Source: an uncultured Chloroflexales bacterium (GTDB taxonomy: Bacteria; Chloroflexota; Chloroflexia; Chloroflexales; Chloroflexaceae). From it: a stretch of DNA of 46,257 nucleotides. The notes beneath the pieces are model-generated. The model did no database searches. It worked only from the letters and a program-made list of their open reading frames with translations, and had not been told where the DNA came from. The position numbers were made by a program, and so were the translations under genes. The stretch is from assembly GCA_937967405.1 (NCBI GenBank), contig CALCJV010000053.1, positions 1-46,257 of the forward strand. The letters run 5' to 3'. Shown here one piece after another: positions 15,658 through 22,673 of the stretch; the stretch's first letter is position 1; the number at the start of each line of letters is the position of its first letter.

Positions 15658-16434
15658 TCAGGCGAGGCGCACCCCAAGATGCAATGCTACCGCACCCAAG
15701 CCAAGCAAACGATAGTGTACAAACTCCCAGCCCGCTGCCTGCATGAGCTTGGCTAGCTCTGGCGGGGGCGGGAAGTGGCGGGCGGATTGCGGTAGGTAGG
15801 TGTAGAATTGGCGATCCCCACCGAATGCACCCGCAATGATTGGCACGAGCTGCTGGAAGTAAAGCCAGTGTCCCGCCCGCAACAGCGGCTGTTCGGGGCG
15901 GGCAACCTCAAGGCACGCCATCACGCCCCCCGAACGGGTCACGCGCCACATTTCGTGCAGGGTGGCCGCAATGTCGGTCACATTACGCAGCACGAAGCCG
16001 GTTGTCAGCACATCAAACGTCTGATCGGGGAACGGCAAATGTAACGCATCACCGCCCACAAATGCCGCCGTGCCTGCCGCCGGTGCAGCCCCGCTAGGTA
16101 CTTGGACGTTGGTCGCGGTGATTTGGTTGCGATCCATCACCCCGGCTACTTTGGGCCATCCGGATTGCATCATCGGGAGGGCGAAATCAAGCCCAACGGC
16201 GATCCCGTCCGGCATCCATGCCGCGAGCAGGGGCAGGAAATCGCCGGTGCCCGTGCCGACATCCAACGCTCGCCCATTGGCAAGCGGGGCGATGGTTTCA
16301 ACGACGAGCTTACGCCAGCCTGCATCCATGCCAAAGGTCATGACTCGATTGAGGCGATCATAGCTAGGCGCAAGCTCCGAGAACATGCGCTGGACATAGC
16401 TGGCTTTCTCAGCGGGAGGGGGCAACACACTCAC
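15658..16434 (-). CDS. ubiE: Demethylmenaquinone methyltransferase (UbiE/MenG)
   Basis: This 258-residue class I SAM methyltransferase has the UbiE/COQ5 pattern: VQRMFSELAPSYDRLNRVMTFGMDAGWR at the N-terminus, split by the glycine-rich SAM motif ALDVGTGTGDF (about 56-66), and later DVLTTGFVLRNV. It performs the last methylation of menaquinone, the electron carrier expected in Chloroflexota. A stretch of about 25 residues rich in Ala, Gly and Pro between SAM motif I and the GGDALHLPFPD motif appears to be an insertion. It starts at GTG with AGGAG seven bases upstream and lies 23 bases after coaX. Confidence 0.88.
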   Translation of the reverse strand: MSVLPPPAEKASYVQRMFSELAPSYDRLNRVMTFGMDAGWRKLVVETIAPLANGRALDVGTGTGDFLPLLAAWMPDGIAVGLDFALPMMQSGWPKVAGVMDRNQITATNVQVPSGAAPAAGTAAFVGGDALHLPFPDQTFDVLTTGFVLRNVTDIAATLHEMWRVTRSGGVMACLEVARPEQPLLRAGHWLYFQQLVPIIAGAFGGDRQFYTYLPQSARHFPPPPELAKLMQAAGWEFVHYRLLGLGAVALHLGVRLA

Positions 16435-16457
16435 GTATCTGCTCCTATCTACCGTGT

Positions 16458-17237
16458 CTACCGTATTGCTGAAGGGCTAGCGAGGGCATGGATCAGGCGC
16501 AGCCCCTCCAGCGTCAGGTATGGCTCGACCTGATCAACGGCATCGGTTTCGCTGGCGATCACATCGGCTAAGCCACCTGTCGCAATCACGGTACATTCGG
16601 TGCCAAGTTCTGCTTCGATGCGCCGCACTAGCCCTTCGACTAAGCCCGTATAGCCCAGAATCAAGCCCGACTGCATGTACTGCATGGTGGTTTTGCCGAT
16701 CACCTGCGGCGGGCGTTCTAGCTCGACTTGGTAGAGGCGGGCGGCAGCATTGAACAAGGCTTCGGCACTAATGCCAATGCCGGGCGCAATCGCCCCACCG
16801 ACATAGACCCCATCGCCTGTGATCACGTCGAAGGCCGTAGCAGTGCCGAATGCAATCGCAATCACGGGGCCTGAGTATTTGTGGCGCACGGCGACGCTAT
16901 TGGCAATGCGGTCTGCACCGAGTTCGTGCGGGGTTGCGACATCGAAGCGCAGGCCATTGGCAGTGGCAAGGCTGGCAAAGACTGGCTCGACGCGCAGGTA
17001 GGTGCGCGCAAGTTCGCGGAATTGGCTCGTGAGCGGTGGCACGACGCACGAGATCGCACAGCCCGTGATTTGCTCGAGGCGGAACTGCGAGAGCGACATC
17101 AACCCGCGCACGAGTACGGCATACTCATCGGCGAGGCGGAAGCGTTGGGTAGCAATGCGCCAGTGGCGGATGAGTTGCTCGCCCTGATACACACCGATCT
17201 TGATATTGGTATTGCCGATGTCTATCGTCAGTAACAT
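16458..17237 (-). CDS. coaX: Type III pantothenate kinase
   Basis: This 259-residue ASKHA-fold kinase phosphorylates pantothenate, the first step of coenzyme A synthesis. Visible motifs are IDIGNTNIKIG (Asp6) for phosphate binding, PHELGADR with the catalytic-base Asp109, and FGTATAFDVI followed by GGAIAPGI. The second phosphate motif normally reads (I/V)D(F/A)GTAT; here Ala129 replaces that Asp. AGGA precedes the ATG. It sits between asparaginase and ubiE on the same strand with short gaps, so it is probably co-transcribed. Type III enzymes are not feedback-inhibited by CoA. Confidence 0.9.
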   Translation of the reverse strand: MLLTIDIGNTNIKIGVYQGEQLIRHWRIATQRFRLADEYAVLVRGLMSLSQFRLEQITGCAISCVVPPLTSQFRELARTYLRVEPVFASLATANGLRFDVATPHELGADRIANSVAVRHKYSGPVIAIAFGTATAFDVITGDGVYVGGAIAPGIGISAEALFNAAARLYQVELERPPQVIGKTTMQYMQSGLILGYTGLVEGLVRRIEAELGTECTVIATGGLADVIASETDAVDQVEPYLTLEGLRLIHALASPSAIR

Positions 17238-17270
17238 TGCTCAGTTCCTGCTCTCCTCGTATCGCCGGCC

Positions 17271-18236
17271 CTACTGAAACCAGAGCCGCAACTCATCGCG
17301 GCTACGGGCGGCACCCATCGCAACCATGAGCTTAATGCGCGTTTTGATCCCGTTCAAGTGGGGTGCAAAAAGCACACCCAAGCGGCGCAGATCGTGATAT
17401 GCGCCAACGTAGCCATAATCATCACCGAGACCACCGGACACACAACGCGAGGTAACCGCAAGCACGATGCGTTGCTCAGCAGCTTCGTACAAGGTGGGCA
17501 TAAACCATGGCGGCACGCGCCCGCTGCCGAAGGTCTCAAGCACGATGCCAGCGACCTGATCAGTGATGCAGTGGCGCAGCAGCTGGTCATCCATGCCCTG
17601 CACCAGCCGCAGCAGCACCACTCCTGTTTCGAGGCGCGAGGAAGGGATATACTGGCGGCGTTGGGGGTGGTGGGCAAAGCGCAACGTCTTGCCGAGAATG
17701 CGCCCCAGTGGGCCCGTTTCGGGAGCCTGAAAGGCCTGTACAGTTTGGCTATCGAGTTGCTGGACTTCACTGGCCGCAAAGATCTGCTCATCAATCAGCA
17801 CCAGCACGCCTAGCTCGCGGGCTTGCGGAGCTGCCGCTACGCGGATCGCATTCGAGAGGTTGGCAATGCCATCGTAGCCAGCACTTGTTACTGGGCGCAG
17901 CGAGCTAGTGACAACGACGGGCTTGGTTGAGTTGAGCGTTAGGTCCAGCAGGTAGGCCGTCTCTTCGAGCGTATCTGTGCCGTGCGATACCACTACCCCA
18001 TCTACATCCGGAGCCATGAGCAGTAGCTCAATCCGCTGGGCCAGTTCGAGCGCACGTGCTGGGGTGAAGTGGCTGCTCGGCACATTCGCAAACTCCTCGA
18101 AGACGAGTTCGACCTCATCGCGGGGCAACAGTGCAAGGAAATCATCGCCCTTCAGGGCAGGCACTGCGCCACCCACCATCGGGCCCTGCTTTACGGCGAT
18201 AGTGCCGCCAGTTGTCATCACCACAATTCGTCTCAC
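17271..18236 (-). CDS. L-asparaginase family protein
   Basis: This 321-residue protein has the asparaginase layout. TTGGTIA carries nucleophile Thr12, SHGTDTLEET carries Thr87 and Asp88, and TSSLRP and YDGIANL follow. The family hydrolyses asparagine to aspartate and ammonia. The usual catalytic Lys in the (D/E)VTKT segment is Gln159 here (SEVQQLDSQ), so activity or substrate may be altered. There is no signal peptide, so it is cytosolic. It starts at GTG with AAGGA about nine bases upstream. It is the first gene of the run leading to coaX, ubiE and the DUF4230 gene. Confidence 0.88.
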   Translation of the reverse strand: MRRIVVMTTGGTIAVKQGPMVGGAVPALKGDDFLALLPRDEVELVFEEFANVPSSHFTPARALELAQRIELLLMAPDVDGVVVSHGTDTLEETAYLLDLTLNSTKPVVVTSSLRPVTSAGYDGIANLSNAIRVAAAPQARELGVLVLIDEQIFAASEVQQLDSQTVQAFQAPETGPLGRILGKTLRFAHHPQRRQYIPSSRLETGVVLLRLVQGMDDQLLRHCITDQVAGIVLETFGSGRVPPWFMPTLYEAAEQRIVLAVTSRCVSGGLGDDYGYVGAYHDLRRLGVLFAPHLNGIKTRIKLMVAMGAARSRDELRLWFQ

Positions 18237-18279
18237 CGTTGTGCGTCCTTTCGCTGCGGTGGCAGTCGCTTCTGGGTGT

Positions 18280-18285
18280 ATTGTA
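18280..18285 (-). promoter_or_regulatory. Possible -10 element for the asparaginase operon
   Basis: TACAAT on the - strand lies 44 bases before the GTG start of asparaginase. No good -35 is visible, so this is a weak call. Confidence 0.35.
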
Positions 18286-18312
18286 TCACGGGTAGACTAC
18301 TGGACGAGGGGT

Positions 18313-19362
18313 TTACTGATAGTCGCCCGGCAACGGCAGACGCGGGTGCTGCTTCCATCGGCGCCGGGCATCCTCTTGCAAATCTACGACGGTATCGGTT
18401 TCATCTACAATTTCGCCCGTCAGGATTTCCAACACATCTTCCAGCGTGACCACACCCGCCACACCATAAAACTCATCCACTACGACGGCAATATGGCGGC
18501 GCGTATTGCGGAAGCGCACCAAGAGTTTATCGGCACGTTCGCTCTCGGCGACAAAATCAATCTCACGTTGGAAGGATGCAAGAGTCTGATCGGTCTTGCC
18601 GTGCAGCAGGGCAATCAGCAGTTCGTCCTTGAGCGCAAAGCCGGTCACTTCATCCGTCGTTTCGGCAATGATGATGATCCGCGAATGCTGCGAGTGAATG
18701 ATCGCCTCGCGGTGTTCTGCAAGCGTCTCTGCGCCCGGTAGGTAGGTCATCCGCACGCGCGGGGTCATCAAGTCGCCTGCACTCAGATCGTTGAGATTGA
18801 AGACCTGTTCGATCATCTTGGATTCATCATCCTCAATGAGGCCTTCCTGCTCGCCAATCCGAACGAGCGAACGGATTTCGGCTTCGTTGGTCGTATACGT
18901 TGCAGTATCACTGCGGATCAGTAGGCGCGTAATCTGCTCGACGAACCACACCGCTGGGGTACAGATGATAACGAGGAGCCAGATCGGGCGGGCAATCAAC
19001 AAGGCGATTGCTTCGTTGTAGCGCACGCCGAGCGTCTTGGGCACAATCTCACCGAAAATGATGATGCTAAGCGTCAGCACGGCCGAGAACACCCCCAGTG
19101 CGGTGTTGCCAAAGACGACTGCCGCGAGTGCGCCGACGGCAATGCTGCCCACGATATTGGCGATATTGTTGAGGATGACAATTGTCGAGATCACGGGGTT
19201 GAGGTCTTCGCGCATCCGCAGCAGGAGTTGCGCGGTGGAGCCGCCGTTTTCAGCAAGCTGGCGGGCACGCCCCAGCGAAAGCGACAACAACGCGGCTTCG
19301 GAGCCGGAACAAAGCCCCGAAGCAACCACCACTATGAATGACATCAACATCAGTTGGAGCAT
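18313..19362 (-). CDS. DUF21/CBS-domain membrane protein (CNNM/CorC-like)
   Basis: This is a 349-residue protein with an N-terminal DUF21 membrane domain (about 1-170, four hydrophobic segments, opening SGLCSGSEAALLSLS) and two CBS domains (about 195-325, with LMTPRVRMTYLPG and YGVAGVVTLEDVLEILTGEI). Family members take part in magnesium or cobalt efflux. Most bacterial CorC/HlyC proteins carry a further C-terminal domain of about 80 residues; here the protein ends soon after CBS2. ATG 19362 has AGGA six bases upstream and is preferred; ATG 19398 would add 12 residues but leaves almost no leader after the promoter at 19408-19413. Confidence 0.85.
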   Translation of the reverse strand: MLQLMLMSFIVVVASGLCSGSEAALLSLSLGRARQLAENGGSTAQLLLRMREDLNPVISTIVILNNIANIVGSIAVGALAAVVFGNTALGVFSAVLTLSIIIFGEIVPKTLGVRYNEAIALLIARPIWLLVIICTPAVWFVEQITRLLIRSDTATYTTNEAEIRSLVRIGEQEGLIEDDESKMIEQVFNLNDLSAGDLMTPRVRMTYLPGAETLAEHREAIIHSQHSRIIIIAETTDEVTGFALKDELLIALLHGKTDQTLASFQREIDFVAESERADKLLVRFRNTRRHIAVVVDEFYGVAGVVTLEDVLEILTGEIVDETDTVVDLQEDARRRWKQHPRLPLPGDYQ

Positions 19363-19407
19363 AGCGTTCCTATATCGAGCAGCCAGTATGGCCCACATAC
19401 TATGGGT

Positions 19408-19416
19408 AGTATACCA
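19408..19416 (-). promoter_or_regulatory. Extended -10 promoter of the DUF21/CBS gene
   Basis: TGGTATACT on the - strand (TATACT at 19408-19413) is an extended -10 element about 46 bases before ATG 19362. The same nine bases occur before the EamA gene and before sufB. Confidence 0.5.
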
Positions 19417-19434
19417 TTCTCGTCCTGCGCTGCT

Positions 19435-20724
19435 TTATGGGGTAGACGGATGGACCACCTCTGCCAGAAAATCGAGCAGAATGCGGTACATCAGATCAAG
19501 GTCGGGTGAGGGCTGATCGGCACGCAGGTAGTGCGAAAGATTATCGAAGAAGACGGCTTGATGTGGCACGTTCTGGCGGGCGAGTTCAGCGGCGAGTAGC
19601 TCGGATTGGGCAAACGGCACGACTTCGTCGGTGCGGCTGTGCAGCAGCAGGATCGGCGGGAGGTGGGGGCGCACATGGAAGCGTGGGGAGTAGGTAAAAA
19701 ACCGTTGAGGCTGGGTATCGGGGAAGCCCAAGGCGATCAGGGCCCGATCCAAGCCAAAGGGCGGGAAGAAGTCACCTGCTTCAAATTGGCGGCGCAGCTC
19801 AAAGAGATCGGTGGGTGGCCCAAGCAGTACCGCGCCTTGAAAGCCGGTGTCGCGTTGCAGCAGCCCAAAGACGTGCAGGCTACTGTAGCTGCCACCCATC
19901 AGCACGATCTGGCGCGGATCGGCGTGGGGCAACCAGCCCGCCCGCACAAACTGCACCAGTGTTTGCAGAATGTCTATATCAGCCGCCAGATCGAGGGCAT
20001 ACTCAGGGCCGACCCCAATCACGCTGTAGCCCGCCGCGGCAAGCGGAATGCTAACCCCGCGCCATGCCGCAGCGGGCCCCGGATAGACGATTAGGAGCAC
20101 CGGTAGGCGGCTTGTTTCGGTGACTGTGAGCGGGGTATAGTAGAAGATGTCGCTGTATGGTTTGGCCGGAGTGTCGAACCAGAGTTGCTGCTCGAAGGCA
20201 CTGCTAGGGCTTGGCAAGGGGTGAGTTAATGTAACTGGCGCACCAAGCCGCAGATTGGCCCCGCTCACCCCAGAGCGTAGCTCCTCAGCGGGCAGGGTAA
20301 TATCGTGGGTGATGCGCGTGTTGGCGTGCACCTGCACAGCGGGGGCCGCATAGCTTGCGCCCGTTGCGGTTGCAATCATGGGCACGGCTCGGTGGGCAGG
20401 TAGGTCATCCAACTGGTAGCAACCGGCCGCATCGCTAGACGTGCTGTGGGTTGTGCCATCGCGTTCAGCAATCAAAATCAGTGCGGCGGCGGCGGGGTTG
20501 CCGATGGCGGTGCGGATGCAGCCCTGCACTGCGCCACGTGCAGGTGGGGCGGGTGGGCCGAATTGGGCCGTGCGCCACTGCTCGTATTGGTAGAGGAGCG
20601 TATTGCGGAGCGGAAAGATCTGCGGGTGATCGCTTAGCGCGGCAAACACGAACAGCATTGTCGCTAGCCCCAACAGGCTCGCAAGGCTGAGCGCAAGCGT
20701 GAGTTTTCGACGGTGCTGTTGCAT
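19435..20724 (-). CDS. Secreted or membrane-anchored alpha/beta hydrolase
   Basis: This 429-residue protein has an N-terminal membrane anchor or signal (about 8-30), then a carboxypeptidase-regulatory-like beta domain (about 64-146) and an alpha/beta-hydrolase domain (about 205-425). The likely triad is Ser279 in GGSYS, Asp366 in HSRTDEVVP and His398 in NLSHYL, typical of dienelactone-hydrolase or prolyl-oligopeptidase-like enzymes. The substrate is probably an ester or peptide outside the membrane; it cannot be named. The ATG lies six bases after a good -10 box, so the message seems to be leaderless. It follows the EamA gene by 31 bases. Confidence 0.78.
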   Translation of the reverse strand: MQQHRRKLTLALSLASLLGLATMLFVFAALSDHPQIFPLRNTLLYQYEQWRTAQFGPPAPPARGAVQGCIRTAIGNPAAAALILIAERDGTTHSTSSDAAGCYQLDDLPAHRAVPMIATATGASYAAPAVQVHANTRITHDITLPAEELRSGVSGANLRLGAPVTLTHPLPSPSSAFEQQLWFDTPAKPYSDIFYYTPLTVTETSRLPVLLIVYPGPAAAWRGVSIPLAAAGYSVIGVGPEYALDLAADIDILQTLVQFVRAGWLPHADPRQIVLMGGSYSSLHVFGLLQRDTGFQGAVLLGPPTDLFELRRQFEAGDFFPPFGLDRALIALGFPDTQPQRFFTYSPRFHVRPHLPPILLLHSRTDEVVPFAQSELLAAELARQNVPHQAVFFDNLSHYLRADQPSPDLDLMYRILLDFLAEVVHPSTP

Positions 20725-20730
20725 AGCGAC

Positions 20731-20759
20731 ATGATACGCCGAATCGGGTGAAATGTCAG
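20731..20759 (-). promoter_or_regulatory. Promoter giving a leaderless hydrolase mRNA
   Basis: On the - strand CTGACA (20754-20759) and TATCAT (20731-20736) are 17 bases apart. The expected start point coincides with the A of the ATG at 20724. The -35 box overlaps the stop codon of the EamA gene. Confidence 0.6.
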
Positions 20760-21679
20760 GGGCGCGGGCGCGGAGTCCATGTGAGCAGCAGCATGGCTCC
20801 AATCAACAACAGCCCGCCCGCCGCGCCAATCCAGCCTAGCCGTTCATCGAAGAGCAGCCACGCAAGCACGGCGGATGTGAGTGGCTCAAACAGGGTGGCA
20901 ATGCTGGCAACGGTGGCGGGGGTGCTGCGTAAGCCGCCGAGAAACAGCATGTAGCCGAGTGCGGTGGGGATGACCCCTAGATGTAGCAGCAGGAGCCACC
21001 CGACCGGTGGGTAGCTGAGGACCAAGCCGCCCGCGAGCGCGAAGGGCAGAAGTGTGATTGCGCCTAAGGCAAAGCCGACCAGAATCGGTTGCAGCGGGTG
21101 GTAGCGCGGGGCAAGGGCGCGGCTAAACAACGTGACCACCGAGTAGCTGAAGCCGGCTGCGAGGGCTAGCCCAGCACCGAGGAGCAGCGAGCCGGATACG
21201 GTGCTATCGCTAGGGCGGGCATTCACCAGCAAGACTGCGCCAACCATTGCGAGCAGCATGGCCATCCCCACCCGCACCGTGAGCCGTTCGCCGAGCAGCA
21301 GGGCCGAGAGCAGCGCGACGATCAGGGGCGCAGAGCAGAGGTTGATCAAGACCGCAATCGTCACCCCCACTTGGGCAATCGCGGCGAAGTAGAAGACCTG
21401 ATACGCCGCCATCGCTCCACCTAAGCCGAGCATCATGGCCAGATCGTAGCGGGTGGTCGCAAAGCGAATGTGCCCCGTAATGAGGCGGCACGCAACGAGC
21501 AGGGCGGGCACGGAGAACGCTAGTCGAAAGAAGCCAATCGAAAGTGCATTGGTAGCGGTGAGTTCGTACAGGGCGCGGGTGGCAATCCCGACTGTTCCCC
21601 ATAGCACAGCGGCGATGATGATCAGCACTACGCCGAGTGCAGGCGATGATGGGGTGTCTGGGGGGGCATGCGCTACCAT
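20756..21679 (-). CDS. EamA family (DMT) transporter
   Basis: This 307-residue membrane protein has ten hydrophobic segments and two EamA repeats (about 12-145 and 160-300). It has typical starts such as VLWGTVGIATRAL and the second-repeat stretch ending LLIGAMLLL. The family exports amino acids, nucleosides or other metabolites; the substrate is unknown. ATG 21679 is chosen because the first membrane helix begins at residue 14 and a TATACT box sits seven bases upstream. Longer forms would start before the promoter. It is divergent from the IclR gene, and a large AT-rich palindrome lies between them. Confidence 0.82.
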   Translation of the reverse strand: MVAHAPPDTPSSPALGVVLIIIAAVLWGTVGIATRALYELTATNALSIGFFRLAFSVPALLVACRLITGHIRFATTRYDLAMMLGLGGAMAAYQVFYFAAIAQVGVTIAVLINLCSAPLIVALLSALLLGERLTVRVGMAMLLAMVGAVLLVNARPSDSTVSGSLLLGAGLALAAGFSYSVVTLFSRALAPRYHPLQPILVGFALGAITLLPFALAGGLVLSYPPVGWLLLLHLGVIPTALGYMLFLGGLRSTPATVASIATLFEPLTSAVLAWLLFDERLGWIGAAGGLLLIGAMLLLTWTPRPRP

Positions 21680-21686
21680 AGCAGCA

Positions 21687-21695
21687 AGTATACCA
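21687..21695 (-). promoter_or_regulatory. Extended -10 promoter of the EamA gene
   Basis: TGGTATACT on the - strand (TATACT at 21687-21692) ends seven bases before ATG 21679, predicting a leaderless transcript. No clear -35 is seen. Confidence 0.5.
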
Positions 21696-21753
21696 CATGG
21701 GTGGAGGAATTTTTGGATAGTCGCACCAATAGACAATTCGCAGGGTGTATCGT

Positions 21754-21791
21754 ATCATAAGAATATATTCTTACAGAGTAAGAATTATGAT
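21754..21791. promoter_or_regulatory. Nested AT-rich palindromes, probable IclR-type operator
   Basis: Three overlapping symmetries occur in 38 bases of an otherwise GC-rich sequence. They are outer arms ATCATAA (21754-21760) and TTATGAT (21785-21791), a 14-bp perfect palindrome AAGAATATATTCTT (21759-21772), and inner arms ATTCTTA / TAAGAAT (21767-21773, 21779-21785) around CAGAG. It lies 43 bases before the IclR gene and upstream of the divergent EamA gene. Autoregulation by IclR is inferred. Confidence 0.6.
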
Positions 21792-21834
21792 GTCGTGCAT
21801 ACGTTCCGTTTCACGCAAACCGAAGTAGGTAGCT

Positions 21835-22596
21835 ATGATTCAGTCGCTGGAGCGCGGCCTCGATGTTCTCCGCACCTTTACCGAGCAACACGCTCAGCGC
21901 ACCGCCGCCGAGATCAGTGCCGCAACAATGCTCCCGATCAGCACGGTTTATCGGCTGCTCCATACCCTAGAGCAGTGCGGCTTTGTGGAGCCGTGTGGCA
22001 ATGCTCGCTACCAACTAGGCGTGAGTGTGCATCAGCTCGCGCAGGTGGTGCGCCAACAGCTGCCCAACAGCCTCGCGGATGCGGCATTGCCGATCCTGCG
22101 TGACTTGACTGCCCGCACGGGTGAAACGAGCATCCTCACCGGCATTATTGGGCAGCACGCAATCTGTATCGAGCAGGTTGAAAGCCAACAAGCGATGCGG
22201 CTGTCATTCCAACGCGGGCGGGTTATGCCGCTCTGGGCGGGTGCGTCGGCCCGAGTGCTGCTCGCATATGCCGACCCCGCACTGATTGAGCAGGTGCTAT
22301 GTTCCAGTGTCGCCCAACGGCGGGGCATGGCTGTGTTCCCAGATTGCACCGCAATGCAGCAGGAGCTAGCGCAGATTCGGGCACAGGGCTACGCTGATAG
22401 CATCGGCGAGGTGGATGCTGGGGCACGGGCGATTGCGGTGCCGGTGTTCACTGCCGATCAGCGGCTGCTTGCGGGGCTGAGTATTGCTGCTCCCTGTGAG
22501 CGCATCCGTGACGTGCATGTGCCCCTACTGTTGGAGTGGCTACATGGTGCGGCGGCGCAGATCCAAGCTGCCGCCCGTTTCATTGATCGTTTATAA
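21835..22596 (+). CDS. IclR family transcriptional regulator
   Basis: This 253-residue protein has an N-terminal winged helix (about 1-60: ERGLDVLRTF, TAAEISAATMLPISTVYRLLHTLEQCGFVE) and an IclR effector-binding domain (about 75-250, with LRDLTARTGETS and GYADSIGEVDAGARAIAVPV). IclR proteins often control the catabolic genes next to them and bind a pathway substrate or product. The catabolic operon starts 77 bases downstream, so it is the likely local regulator, with the palindrome at 21754-21791 and the short inverted repeat at 22603-22615 as candidate sites. The ribosome site is weak (TAGG). Confidence 0.9.
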   Translation: MIQSLERGLDVLRTFTEQHAQRTAAEISAATMLPISTVYRLLHTLEQCGFVEPCGNARYQLGVSVHQLAQVVRQQLPNSLADAALPILRDLTARTGETSILTGIIGQHAICIEQVESQQAMRLSFQRGRVMPLWAGASARVLLAYADPALIEQVLCSSVAQRRGMAVFPDCTAMQQELAQIRAQGYADSIGEVDAGARAIAVPVFTADQRLLAGLSIAAPCERIRDVHVPLLLEWLHGAAAQIQAAARFIDRL

Positions 22597-22602
22597 TATA
22601 CT

Positions 22603-22641
22603 AAGTTAACAACTTGACTTTTGGACTGGGTGTGCTATATT
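22603..22641 (+). promoter_or_regulatory. Promoter of the catabolic operon with overlapping inverted repeat
   Basis: TTGACT (22614-22619) and TATATT (22636-22641) are 16 bases apart, with TGC before the -10. The inverted repeat AAGTT-aac-AACTT (22603-22615) overlaps the -35 box. The 17 bases at 22604-22620 are identical to a stretch at the rhodanese promoter (39410-39426, - strand). Start of transcription would be near 22648. Confidence 0.7.
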
Positions 22642-22673
22642 GACTGGTAGGCACACGCAGCAGGAGCCGCCAC

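Noticed and set aside
17977..18741. Open frame of 254 codons on the + strand
   Set aside because: It runs antisense across asparaginase and the DUF21/CBS gene, covering the gap between them; no domain and no ribosome site.
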